This document shows, one piece after another, positions 35,521 through 45,588 of a stretch of DNA of 64,000 nucleotides (its first letter is position 1; each line of letters begins with the position of its first letter). Below the pieces are notes generated by a model. It saw only the letters and a program-made list of their open reading frames with translations. It made no database searches and was not told the origin of the DNA. This DNA comes from Mactromeris polynyma. Lineage: Eukaryota > Mollusca > Bivalvia > Venerida > Mactridae. Location of the stretch: assembly GCA_032209605.1 (NCBI GenBank), contig JASFXZ010000010.1:8701385-8765384 (forward strand), written 5' to 3'. Both the position numbers and the translations under genes were made by a program.

Positions 35521-37297
35521 CGTCACATCTCTATACGAAGACGCGTGTAAAAGTCGGAGTACAGAGACACGTATGCGGGGCTACCACTGTCTATGCCTTT
35601 GAAATATTTAACTAAGCAGGCAAGATCAAGTAAGATCCGAAATAGAATAAATGAAAACACAACTTATACTCTAATCAAAACATAGATTCAAAAATATAGA
35701 ACAAAATAAAACTAAAATACTATGAACCCACACTGTTACAATGAACTGAAAAAATGACTGTGTTGCCAAACGTAAGAAAATGACATACAAGTTACTGGCT
35801 ATGGCTTTACATAAAAACACATTTTATATATAATAAGAGTTGTTTCTTCATCATCCAGACAACCGGAATAAATAATTGAAATAACGGTTATGGATTTCAT
35901 TGACATTTTCGTAGGTGAATTAAAAAAACTACAGTTAAACATCGATAATAAGACCACCGATGGGACACTTGAAAACTGGTCTTAATATTTAAGTGGTCTT
36001 CAGTGGTAAATTCTCGGACACTTAAAACACGCAACCGGTCGATGCAACAGATGTCAAAGTGGGTTATTTAAACGATCATTGGTTAGCTTAGGTTACTGGT
36101 ATATAGCGCGGCTTAGTGACAATAGGGAGCGTCTAAACAACAATAAGGAAGAAAATGTCGATTAACCAAAATCAAATCTAAATTCTGGCATCAAAATATG
36201 ATGCAAGTCAAACCAATATATATACATGTATATAAACCAATATTGGGACAAAAAATGAAAAAATTTATGTATCGGGACAGACACAAGTTGTCAGGAAAGT
36301 ACCGGGTACGGTGGCATTTTTCCTGAACCTGTTTTATACATGTATTTCTTTCTAATACCGCTTATATCACTGTTCAAATGCACAATTATATACACAAATT
36401 ACCTGCCATGTACATTGTCGGGGATTTCTAAGTTAGAAAGAGACAATAGACACTTTTTTACGAAATAAATAGCGTAAACAATACAATATGATTCCATAAT
36501 ATAATACTAAGATTGTAAAGAAAATTGGATTTGTTCGCAGACGAGAGTAAAAATATCGCCAGACGACAACTTAACTCGGAAGTAACTTAAACATAGATAT
36601 CAAAGTATCATAAACGCGTATGTGTGGTATTTATGACAACAAACACTGCCTTGAAGTGGCCCTTGATGTAAATACACGAACATAAAATACAGAATTAATT
36701 AAATAAATATTGTGAAAATGATAATAACAAGTCTCATTGCTAAAGCATCATTTTTTCGCACGTAACGGCAGCAGATCCTGACGTCATCTGATTTTTTATT
36801 TCGCCAGTGAATCATCGAAAATAATGTTATTACGCGTTATGATGTCATAATAATATAAATTCCATGTGGAAAGATACACGATTTTGTTACATGAAAAATA
36901 TCTGAACGTTTGACTGTTAAAAAATATACAAATCGTCAAACATTTGAGTAGGACCTATCTAATATAAGGGCAAATTAATATCAAAAATATCGCACACCGG
37001 TTTTGCAATCTAGGCACGTAATATATGCAAACGCAAATCACCATGGTAACCAGAACTTTAGAGGAACGGATAAGCTCCCTTTGATTTTATATATTCAAAA
37101 CGCTACACATAAACAAAAGATAACACAATTAAAACTATTGTGTAGTCTAATTGAAAGACTTTGCTACATAACCACACAGATCTAATTGGATTTCCTAAAA
37201 CACTTAAAAAATTACACTACGAAGGCTTGAATGATTGCGACGGCAAAAATAATATACGAAAACTCGATAAAAAATAAACATGGGGAAAAACTAAATA
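35521..37297. other. Gene-free stretch with an AGACCACC-type fragment
   Basis: At 35931-36012 CATCGATAATAAGACCACCG, CTTGAAAACTGGTCTTAATA and AAGTGGTCTTCAGTGG form a family B fragment. The rest is AT-rich with no gene recognised. The downstream end of the ELK transcript may extend into this region. Confidence 0.45.
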
Positions 37298-37492
37298 TGC
37301 CCGGGGGCCAAAACAAAATTTGCCCGGGGGTGAAAACAAAATTTGCCCGGGGGGTCAAAATAAAATTTGCCCGGGGGCCAAAATAAAATATGCCCGGGGA
37401 TCTAAACAAAATTTGTCCGGGTGGTCAAAATAAAATATGCCCGGGGGGGCAAAATAAAATATGCCCGGGGATCAAAACTAAATTTGCCCGTC
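37298..37492. repeat. 23/24-bp tandem array with CCCGGG
   Basis: Nine units begin at 37298, 37321, 37344, 37368, 37391, 37414, 37438, 37462 and 37485, with consensus TGCCCGGGGGCCAAAACAAA plus ATT. Alternating GC-rich and A-rich halves are notable. It lies about 0.75 kb beyond the ELK stop codon. Confidence 0.93.
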
Positions 37493-38234
37493 GATTTTTG
37501 GATAATCCTAAAAAAAGCAAGAATGAAAATAAAAGCTTTAACTCTGAACCCCTAACCAATCTTTTACATAGCATAACGATGAATTCAGTAGAATGCACGC
37601 TAAGTCATGCAGACTTGATGATTTCAAACAAAAATGTAAGAAGGCGAAAATAATTGTTTAAGCTTGGGTTTTAAGTCAAAACTTAGAAAGTGTAAAGTTC
37701 ATGGTGTCATTTTTAATGTTTTATGTAAAAAAATAATGAATAAAAAGTCACCACCGGTCTATCGAAAATTTGTGAAATGCACAAACTTCTCACAAAAAGC
37801 ACATGTAACAAACATGCAACTACATACACGATTGGATGAAATATTGTTCAAAGGCATTTAAAAAAAACAAGTGCAATATCATTCAATACACAAGCAAGAA
37901 ACGTTACTGTCATAGCTTGCAAACCTGAGTAGAAATAAGACTCAAACATATCGAAAATACCGAAAGGGGCAATAAATGCCCAAGGTTTTAACAATAAATA
38001 TTAAAACTCGAAGTAAACTGGCCGCCCAGAAAATTTTCATGAAGAGATAGTGTTTAAATTACAACTACCTTATTCATGAACATACAAACACATTACAATT
38101 ACATTTGTACAGTCAAATCAAATGACATAATTTATAGTAAAACAAGAATGCCTTTGTATTTAATGCTCACAATGCATATGTTAGTACGCACTTCCGCCGT
38201 TTTCATGACGTCATGTCCGGTGATCATCCTGGCG
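37493..38234. other. 3' flank of the ELK gene
   Basis: This is probably 3' UTR and downstream DNA of the minus-strand ELK gene. No clear poly(A) signal was assigned. Small frames at 37390-37861 (+) are not credible. Confidence 0.4.
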
Positions 38235-39293
38235 TCATTTCACAGGTATTTTATGACTCGACGACACTGAAGGTGGCACCATGCTTTCTATGGCACTGAA
38301 GTTAGGCAATGCTGAATAGAGAGGCAACTGGCCATTTACCATTGGAAACTGGAAAGCGGAGCTCGAATTCGGGCGCGGACTAAGTGTTGCAATGGGGCTT
38401 AAGGAGCTCCAAAAGTGTAATGGTATGGGCGTTCCAGGAACACCAACCATCGGACTAGCCAATACAAATGGCGTGTTCAGCGATGAAAAGGGAGGCTGCA
38501 AAAGTTTAGGACTTGGTAAGGGCACGGGTGTAGCTGAAGTGATTGTCGTCTGCACGGATGGATTTACATTTAACATTAAAGGATTAGGTTTCGGTTTTGA
38601 CAAGGATTTACTCGTATGAGATCTACTCAAGGCACTGTTTGAAGACATCATCGGAGAGTTTGTGCTCACTAAAACAACAGAAGATTTCGGTCCAGACGAT
38701 GAATAGTTTATGCTAATTGCACTGGATACGGAATTCAAAGGCATTTTTACAGTGTGTGTGTTTTCCTTCTGCGGTATTTTGGAATACTGAACAGTTGATC
38801 GAGAACTTTTAGCAACATCAGATAAGTAAATAGGTTCTTCAAGTTTTATACGAGGAATAACAACACTTTTCTTCAGTTTAATCATTCCCGCAGTGGCTCG
38901 CTCAGCAGACGACTTAACACTCGCTGCGTCGTACGATCCCATGTGAGGAAAACGTTGTTGACCATACTCATGCGCTAGCGTTTCCATTTTCTGTTTAAAG
39001 GGCACTTTAGTCTCAGTTTTGACTATTTCAGGAAACGAAACAAACTTGTACATGAATTTTTGCCCCATCACTTTCTTCATAATGTTTTTGTCGTAATAAT
39101 ATCGTAATGCCCGACTCAGTTTATCGTAATTCATGGACGGCTTGTTCTTACGGCGCCCCCATAGGTTAGCAACTTCTTCCGGATTGGTGAGTTTAAACTC
39201 GCCCTCGTCATTGGTCCACTGTATAATGTCCTTGTGGTTGCTACCGACCAGTAGATCCAGAAGAAATTGCCACAATGTTATACTGTTATCCAT
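38235..39293 (-). CDS. ELK: ELK-type ETS transcription factor (ternary complex factor), main coding exon
   Basis: This is a nuclear, MAPK-responsive DNA-binding factor that in vertebrates acts with SRF at serum response elements. The exon encodes 352 residues from [12 protein letters not shown]. The ETS domain spans about 1-90, with W8, W26 and W45. Its recognition helix [18 protein letters not shown] contains R61 and R64, expected to contact GGA. Around 233-241 KPKPNPLML resembles the MAPK D-docking motif. At 293-300 HFWSSLSP matches the ELK C-domain, with S299-P and S305-P at the positions of the key ERK sites. FQFP at 314-317 is the FxFP ERK docking site. The SRF-binding B-box is not recognisable. 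A consensus acceptor TTTTTCTTTCAG ends at 39296, two bases before the ATG. The open frame to 39311 therefore reads into intron, and M at 39293 is the conventional start unless the upstream exon is used. Confidence 0.95.
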   Translation of the reverse strand: MDNSITLWQFLLDLLVGSNHKDIIQWTNDEGEFKLTNPEEVANLWGRRKNKPSMNYDKLSRALRYYYDKNIMKKVMGQKFMYKFVSFPEIVKTETKVPFKQKMETLAHEYGQQRFPHMGSYDAASVKSSAERATAGMIKLKKSVVIPRIKLEEPIYLSDVAKSSRSTVQYSKIPQKENTHTVKMPLNSVSSAISINYSSSGPKSSVVLVSTNSPMMSSNSALSRSHTSKSLSKPKPNPLMLNVNPSVQTTITSATPVPLPSPKLLQPPFSSLNTPFVLASPMVGVPGTPIPLHFWSSLSPIATLSPRPNSSSAFQFPMVNGQLPLYSALPNFSAIESMVPPSVSSSHKIPVK

Positions 39294-39960
39294 ATCTGAA
39301 AGAAAAACCATAACATTTCAAAGGTGGTCACTGTTTCGTTCTTATTATTATAATAATTATTATTATGCCATAGAGACATAATTTCCTCTTTCTAACGTAT
39401 CAAATAACCCTTCGGGAGCGGAAGATCAAGGCCTTTGAAATGTTTCGTATACACACGTACATGTTACACATCGTATCAAGTAAAACAGTCAAGTTCTGGT
39501 CAAATTACAATAAGTCAGTTGCAGATTGCATACACGAAAAATTGGTTACTCTTCACAAAGCACTATAGAGAACCCAGCAAAAAAAAATTCGCCCGTTGGC
39601 ACCCATGTTTTTTTCAAATATATATTTATTGAGATGCATTTGATAGTGTAAGCCAGCTTGTTCCACAATGTTTTTAAACATCGAGCATTAATTACGTATT
39701 ATATTTGTTCTCGGGGAAATTTCTGCTGGTTTATTTTAGCGGTACCTATAATATACCACCCACGGTTTGTTGATTAAGTTTGATCAAAATTGAGTCAACT
39801 GTTTACACTTCTACTCTCTGAAATCGTTCAAGTGGTGACGGACGACTCACTCTGGAGAATATAGTACGTTATACTAGTGTGAGAGATTACACGAGATCAG
39901 TGAGTAGAGCTAGGGAAAATTCTAAAACAGTTCATTTTACACATGCATATTATATGATAT

Positions 39961-40100
39961 ATAAATAGAGGAGCTTACATTCGTACTTATTTGATATTGT
40001 TTTTATGAAACGAGTCGACTGAATATGACGCGAGGCCGTTTCAGTCGACGAGTTTCATAAAAACAATATCAAATAAGCACGAATGTAAGATTCTATTTAT
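39961..40100. mobile_element. Long near-perfect hairpin / foldback element
   Basis: The left arm 39961-40024 is matched in reverse complement by 40039-40100. Inner arm words TTGATATTGTTTTTATGAAA and complement TTTCATAAAAACAATATCAA are perfect, as are GTCGACTGAA and TTCAGTCGAC. Only a few substitutions and a short gap occur over about 62 bp. The 14-bp spacer is GC-rich. It is probably a foldback transposon or the core of a TIR element, lying in the ELK intron. Confidence 0.9.
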
Positions 40101-40206
40101 CACATAACACCATAAATAGATTGTTTTCAATTTATGTCACTGCTTTATGCCACTCCTGGAGTGCAAGTTATGTGATAAAATATAGTAACACTTTTCAGGT
40201 TAAATT

Positions 40207-40582
40207 GAAAGCGGCGGGGGACAAGAGGGCAGGGACAAGGGGCCAAGGACAAGGACAAGGGACAAGGGGTGGGGCAAGGGGGAGGGACAAGGGGACAGGG
40301 ACAAGGGGACTGGGACAAGGGGGAGGGACAAGGGGACAGGTAAAGGGGCAGGGACATGGACAAGGGGCAGGCATTGATAAGGGACAGGGACAATGGGCAG
40401 GGACATGGACAAGGGGCAGGCATTGATAAGGGACAGGGGCAGGGGTAGGGGAACAAGGGACAGGGACAAGGGGACAGGAAAAAGGGGCAGGGACATGGAC
40501 AAGGGACAGGCATGGATAAGGGACAGGGGCAGGGACAATAGAACAAGGGACAGGGACAAGGGGAGATGGACAAAGGGGACAC
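40207..40582. repeat. G-rich GGGACA minisatellite
   Basis: The plus strand is almost entirely GGGACA, AGGGGC and GGGACAAGGG words, with a longer sub-unit containing GGGACATGGACAAGGG and GGCATTGATAAGGGACAG repeated about four times. Long frames on both strands (PCPCP-like on the minus) are composition artefacts. The G-rich strand is the template strand for the ELK gene, and transcripts would be C-rich. Confidence 0.95.
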
Positions 40583-40990
40583 CGAAAAAGCAAGGTTTAC
40601 TGAGTCTTTATAAATGTGTTAACACACACTTAAGGGAGATAATTCAGATACGTATATCCCGCAATCGGTTGACAGTTTGAGGTCACATATTCGATTATTC
40701 GCAACGCACAGATGAGGTTAACAAATACAAAATCACGTTCTGAATTTTAAAAAAAAATAGCATTTAAACAACAGTTTTTAATTTATTTATTTTAGATTAA
40801 GCATTGTTTACTTCAAGCAAATATTATAACAAAAATATTTGGCAGGTCATGAGACAGCCGTACGAGAAAGGACCCTACCCGAGAGATATATAGCTTATTT
40901 ACTGGAGTCTTCACCAATTGGAAACTGATAAGATTGAAAGTAAGTACATTATTTGTCTATGGAATATGGAAGACATCATCCCGAGGATTT

Positions 40991-41165
40991 GACTCCCTAA
41001 AGACCACCCCAATAATTAACACCACCTCAAAATTAAGACCACACTTATCAAGTCCATTCTGACTGTTTCGCTCTTTATTCAATCTCGATTTTAAGACCAC
41101 CTCAAAATCAAGACCAGTTTTCAAGGGTCCCAAGGGTGGTTTTATTATTGAGGTTTTACTGTATA
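40991..41165. mobile_element. AGACCACC-type TIR element (family B)
   Basis: It contains TAAAGACCACCCC, CCACCTCAAAATTAAGACC, then TTTTAAGACCACCTCAAAAT, and ends in TTTTATTATTGAGGTTTTACTGTA (shown as the 41140-41165 boundary). The CAGTAAAACCTC-type end and the flanking TA suit a Tc1/mariner-like non-autonomous element. The left end is diverged. Confidence 0.65.
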
Positions 41166-41465
41166 GGTTTGTTAGATAAGTGACACGTGTAAATCAAATC
41201 CTTGACATTGTGAGCACATCAGTTTCATGTTTTTGTAGCACATGTACGAAAAAAACGCGCTGCCTAATTTTCTATCAATCAATTTCCGAATCATTAAGAT
41301 AAGACACACATTAATTACAAACGCAAGAATTAATTTACACACAGCGATTAAATCAGACAGTTGCACAATGAATATCGAGATTTTGCTCAAGGAATGCCTG
41401 TTTTCGACATAAACTTTGTCCTTGAACGTTGATGTCCAAACAAATATTGTATATCGAATTGGTGC

Positions 41466-41793
41466 GTTTTTCGGCGCAGCCGTACTAACATGGTTTTGCT
41501 ATTTGCATATCAGTGTTGTGCAAACCAATCAAATCTGGCGTTAACCACCAAGGCAATTTCTCTTCAACCGAACAACGTTTGTAACCTTGACGCTGATTGG
41601 TTAACCTTTCGATAAAGGGTACGTTACCTTAACGAAATCCACTGAATTTCAGTGAATTTACCGAAATCCATTTAGGGATCTGGAGTGACCATCAATCATA
41701 ACATCTCGACATGTTTATGTTGCACAACAAATCTTAACCTTCAAATTGCGCCGACAATCTTTTTTCAAGATATTTCTTGTTATTTTTGTGGAG
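41466..41793. repeat. Interspersed repeat family C, copy 2 (inverted relative to copy 1)
   Basis: This is the reverse complement of 4101-4428. Shared words include GTTTTTCGGCGCAG, GTTAACCACCAAGGCAATTT, GAATTTACCGAAATCCATTT and ATCTTTTTTCAAGATATTTC. It lies in the inferred ELK intron. Confidence 0.75.
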
Positions 41794-41859
41794 TATATAT
41801 ATCTATGTTTCAAGTCACGAAAGTAAGTGAACAGTATAGTTGTCGTTAGATAATGAATA

Positions 41860-42205
41860 CAGTTAATCCTCACATAAAGACGACCTCATAAGTAACAAAG
41901 AGAGAATAAGTTGCAACAGGGAACGCCAAATGCATAAGACAGTGCCTCCCCACGCAGACCTCCGAGAAAACAACAATCCATAAAACATAAGGCTCCCGAG
42001 GAGGTAAAAGGGTGCATACGTTAAGGAACAGAGGCGCAATGAAGGGCCTGGCAGACCATAAGGAATAACTAGGAGAATCAAAGAGGACAAACAGTGATGG
42101 GGGGAATTAATATAGTAAGATCTATTTACACGGAGCAGAGTTTAGTTTTTTTATATTTAATTCGATAATCAGACCAATTACAACTAAACCTGACTTTATT
42201 CGGAA
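41860..42205. mobile_element. Family B element interrupted by a family A insertion
   Basis: Left part 41864-41893 (CCTCACATAAAGACGACCTC) and right part about 42135-42205 (TTCGATAATCAGACCAATTA, CCTGACTTTATTC) line up with the two halves of the family B element read in reverse at 56055-56196. The intervening 41898-42080 is a family A copy. The arrangement indicates that A inserted into B. Confidence 0.65.
41898..42080 (+). repeat. Interspersed repeat family A, copy 6
   Basis: It runs from AAAGAGAGAATAAGTTGCAA through GGGAACGCCAAATGCATAAG, CAGACCTCCGAGAAAACAAC and GTTAAGGAACAGAGGCGC to GGCCTGGCAGACCATAAGG and AATAACTAGGAGAA. Both ends match other copies, giving the best size estimate, about 180 bp. 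Confidence 0.9.
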
Positions 42206-42666
42206 CAAATGTTCGTTCTCGGTCCGTGCATTACATTACTTTTAGTTCTATGGATGTATATTGTGTTGGTACATATTGGTACACACGTACGTCATTACAA
42301 AAAAGTATTCACTTCACTTTAAGCGCTTGGTAACTATATATGACTATTGACTATATACATATTTATTAGTAACAGAGCCGAGTATGCTTGAGATGTTTTC
42401 ATCGATGTAAGCGACATAATCGAGGTTAAAATGTCAACAAATCAGTATAACAGAACCTCACATTCGACGCCACCAAGGAGTATTTTAAACAAGGTAACGG
42501 GACAGGCTCGAGTATTGACGATCATGTCAAGTTTTGCGTGCTATGCCTGTTTGAATTCAGCCACCGGGGACTATAATCGAGTGATATATTTTCCATGGCT
42601 TTATTAAATGCCAACAAAAAACAAAACTTCGGGACAAATTCTAGAAAATTGCTTTGTGCAACTTAC

Positions 42667-42778
42667 GTTTCGAGTTTGTATCGTCGGTGGCCACATTAAA
42701 CGACGTCTCCATGTGCTGTTCATAATCCGACGACGACGACGATAATTCTGACAATGCAGCCGTCGGCGAATTCGTCAT
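42667..42778 (-). CDS. ELK: Candidate first coding exon of the ELK gene
   Basis: The minus strand has an ATG at 42778 (G at -3), then 37 codons including SELSSSSSDYEQHMETSF, and stops being exonic at a consensus donor C|GTAAGT (42667/42666). The leftover base C joins AT at the acceptor (39295-39294) to make a His codon directly in frame with MDNSITLW. The spliced product would therefore carry a 38-residue, Ser/Asp/Glu-rich extension before the ETS domain. A possible acceptor (ATATTACAG) sits at 42799, so the exon may be internal. The frame is open further upstream to 43012, so the true start is uncertain. Phase match by chance is one in three. The strong donor and codon content favour a real exon. 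It could also be mainly leader sequence, with translation starting at 39293. Confidence 0.55.
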
Positions 42779-43012
42779 TACCCGACAAAACAAGGGATCT
42801 GTAATATACGGATAGAATATAAATCGATGACACTTGCAGTACGGCGGCGGACTCAATCCGTCGGCTCCCGGAGAAATAGGAATCATTCTGACGACGGTGA
42901 GAATATTTGTGCTCTGCAAATCTAATACCCGGCACTGTGTTAGATCACAACTTTCAAAAATAAACACCAAACGATAAGTAACATAATTTCTTTGTTCATT
43001 CCATTGCTTCAA

Positions 43013-43679
43013 AACTACAAGAAAAATATCTCTGACACTTTCAAGCAGACGACCGTATCACTAAACATAGCATACGTACACGTTTCGACAAAAAATATTC
43101 TTAGTAAACAAAGACCCCGAACACCAACAATATCGTAAAATCCTGGAGCAGACGAAAAAATTACTACGTGCGTAAAACATCAAACTGAAATAGCATATAA
43201 ACGCAAACCTCTCGTAATGTTTAACAAGTAATTGCAGACGCTGCAATCTGATTGGATAACTTCTATCAAAAATTGTGAGAATCTAGGAATGTGATCTAAA
43301 ATGTATTCTAGCTGATAAGCCACTGAGGGCAGATGAGTGTAAAATACTAGACAAAAATACTCGAGATTGTATGTCGGTGTATATTTTTCTGTGATAGTAA
43401 CTAATCAGTCGGTCGTTTAGCAGTAAACAATATTCAATGTTTTAAGTTTGTAATTTGTACTCATGTGAACTAGCACAAATATTGTTTTACAGCATCAAAA
43501 GTTTTCCAGAGACAGACGAGACAAATGTTCTCAGTACGTCAGATATCTCTTAGTATCGAAACATTAATATAAATTTATATATTGTACATCGATTGTGATT
43601 CAAATTCATACAACTTCTACTAATCACTCTGGGTGACTGTTTCCTGTGGTACTAACCAGATATCGCGCCTAAAATATGG
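43013..43679. promoter_or_regulatory. ELK: Possible ELK upstream region
   Basis: If the exon ending at 42667 is the first, the promoter should lie here. A minus-strand CCAAT word occurs at about 43245 (GATTGGATAAC on the plus strand). No TATA box or initiator is convincing. This call rests on position only. Confidence 0.2.
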
Positions 43680-43790
43680 ATTGTGAGGCTCGTGATGATA
43701 CTATGCCTAGTGGGGCTCGATTTCACGACTTTCGGATCAGTAGTCATGCTCTCTACCACGACCACTACCCCTCCTTTCGATACAATGATA
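43680..43790 (-). repeat. tRNA-derived SINE head, copy 1
   Basis: The minus strand reads GGGGTAGTGGTCGTGGTAGA, then GAGCATGACTACTGATCC, then GAAAGTCGTG and AAATCGAGCCCC, resembling a D-arm, anticodon arm and B box. It resembles the segment at 44145-44215 in the opposite orientation, especially CTGATCCGAAAGTC versus CCGATCCGAAGGTC. Stems are degenerate, so it is not a tRNA gene. Confidence 0.55.
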
Positions 43791-44144
43791 CTCTTAGACT
43801 TTGCCTTTAATATGCGGCTTAGTCACATTGTGTGTGCCCCGAAATACAAATTAACAGTCTATGAAAAACAACTCTCTTCTAATCAACTACTTAGTAATGT
43901 ATAGATAAAATATACATTAAAACAAACACATAGGGGTAACGGCGCAACATTGGTCATCGTCATCTTCCAGCTGAGGCTAAGATAAACCTCTACTTCATAA
44001 GACGGATAGTTTCAGAAAATTCTTCATTTAACATTTATACTAAATTAGCTAAGAGACTTCAAAAGTAACTTTAAAACTACGGGTTGTAATGAGTTGTCAT
44101 TAAAGACCATTCAGTGGACAGTAGATCTGTGCCCTGATGTGACA

Positions 44145-44225
44145 CTCATGGTGGCATGTAGTCGAGGGGTAGAGAACCTGATTCCCGATCCGAAGGTCAA
44201 TGGCTCGAATCACGTCTATGTTGAA
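44145..44225 (+). repeat. tRNA-derived SINE head, copy 2
   Basis: The plus strand reads GGCATGTAGTCGAGGGGTAG, AGAACCTGATTCCCGATCCG, AAGGTCAATGGCTCGAATCA. The last word is close to the pol III B box GGTTCGANNCC. It is homologous to 43680-43790 (-). Confidence 0.55.
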
Positions 44226-45588
44226 CCTTGGATCATGAACTTCACATTCCCATACTAAGACAAGAGCACTGTTAAGTAACTCAATAACCATGCAGTCATC
44301 ACGAACATTGCTAATGTCGGAATTCAAACTGGGGCCACTGCCGCCTACCTGTGTTCAGCATTAGTCAAGTAGAACGGACGTTGTATAAGACTTCAATGAC
44401 TTCGGGAAAGGGGTAAATAAACACAAGTATTGCCCTAGCAACTGAAAATGTACACCAAAAAAATATAAAAAGTGACAAAACTACCTACTCTGATCTATAT
44501 CCTGTATTAATGTCGGAATACTCATAATTAAAAACAATTAAACAAAACTTAAATAAATACTCTGACAAAAAAATAAAAAATCGAACACTTCAAATGTTTC
44601 AAGTATGTGGTTCGTGTATGGCGCACGAGCTGACCATTGCGTACTGAAATGACAATATTTTACCAGCGTCTTTTCTATTAAACCAATTGAATTAAATACC
44701 AAGAATTCTAGCGACTAACATAAGAAAGGAAGTTTACTTAAACTTCCCCTTTTAAAATTGAACCGAAACAAGGAAGCAGCTTTGAACATCCGCAATTCAC
44801 AAATCAGTCACGTGTACATACTAAATAGGTGTGTTATATTTTATTAGCCAATCAGTGTTCATCGTTTGTGTGTCAATGTTAAATATAAACGCATTCAGAA
44901 CTTATGAACAAGTATTGACACATATTTGTGACTTGACCACAAATAACGCGGCTAATCTGCAAATATTGTATTGAGTAGAGAATACATATTTTAATCTTAT
45001 TTAATACATGTTCGTTTGCTTTTCAGACGTTTGTGAAGTGTTGAACTATAATTTTGTTACCGTATTTATTATACCATGTCGTCCGATTACCACTTAAGCA
45101 CATATTTAGTTTCACACTTTTAAAAGGAATATTTTGATTGGTTGAAAAGATAAATCATTTATCAATTCAACGACAAGCCCATATTCAAGTTTATTATCAA
45201 TGAAATTTACCTTCAGTTTTTTTATTCTTTGAATGTATGTTGTCCTTTTGTCGAGTCATAGTTTGAACGCGTTCAGGATATAGGAAGAGACAGGCTCCGC
45301 AGATTTCCCTCTTTTGAGGATAAAATACCCCAGTATTCAATCTGGGTGCGTCTCGTGTGCACTGTTGCATTATAACTTGCATAGAAGAGACATGTAAGGA
45401 ATAAAACCCGTTCGGGACGTCGAAGTTTTCACTTTGGCCACCGATTACGGAAAGAGTACCGTATTTACGGCATTTAATGTAAGTATTTTGAAAACTACAG
45501 TACGAGTGCGTTACAATTTTTTTTATTTCGCGTCATTCAAGTAGCGATGTGGCCAGTTGGAGCGCAAGATCTGTCATTGAAGTCGGTC
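44226..45588. other. Gene-free stretch
   Basis: No coding frame or repeat was recognised before the 53-bp array. Confidence 0.45.

Larger units (their letters stand above)
39296..42666 (-). other. Inferred ELK intron
   Basis: The proposed donor GTAAGT is at 42666-42661 and the acceptor TTTCTTTCAG ends at 39296, giving 3371 bp. The interval holds a hairpin element (39961-40100), a G-rich minisatellite (40207-40582), family B, family C and family A repeats, and no coding sequence. If the true upstream exon lies elsewhere, only the acceptor side of this call stands. Confidence 0.6.

Noticed and set aside
39294..39311. Six extra N-terminal ELK residues (start at 39311)
   Set aside because: This stretch is the polypyrimidine tract and AG of a splice acceptor, so it is intronic.
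40145..40593. Proline/cysteine-rich and Gly/Arg/Asp-rich ORFs on both strands
   Set aside because: They are composition artefacts of the GGGACA minisatellite in the ELK intron.
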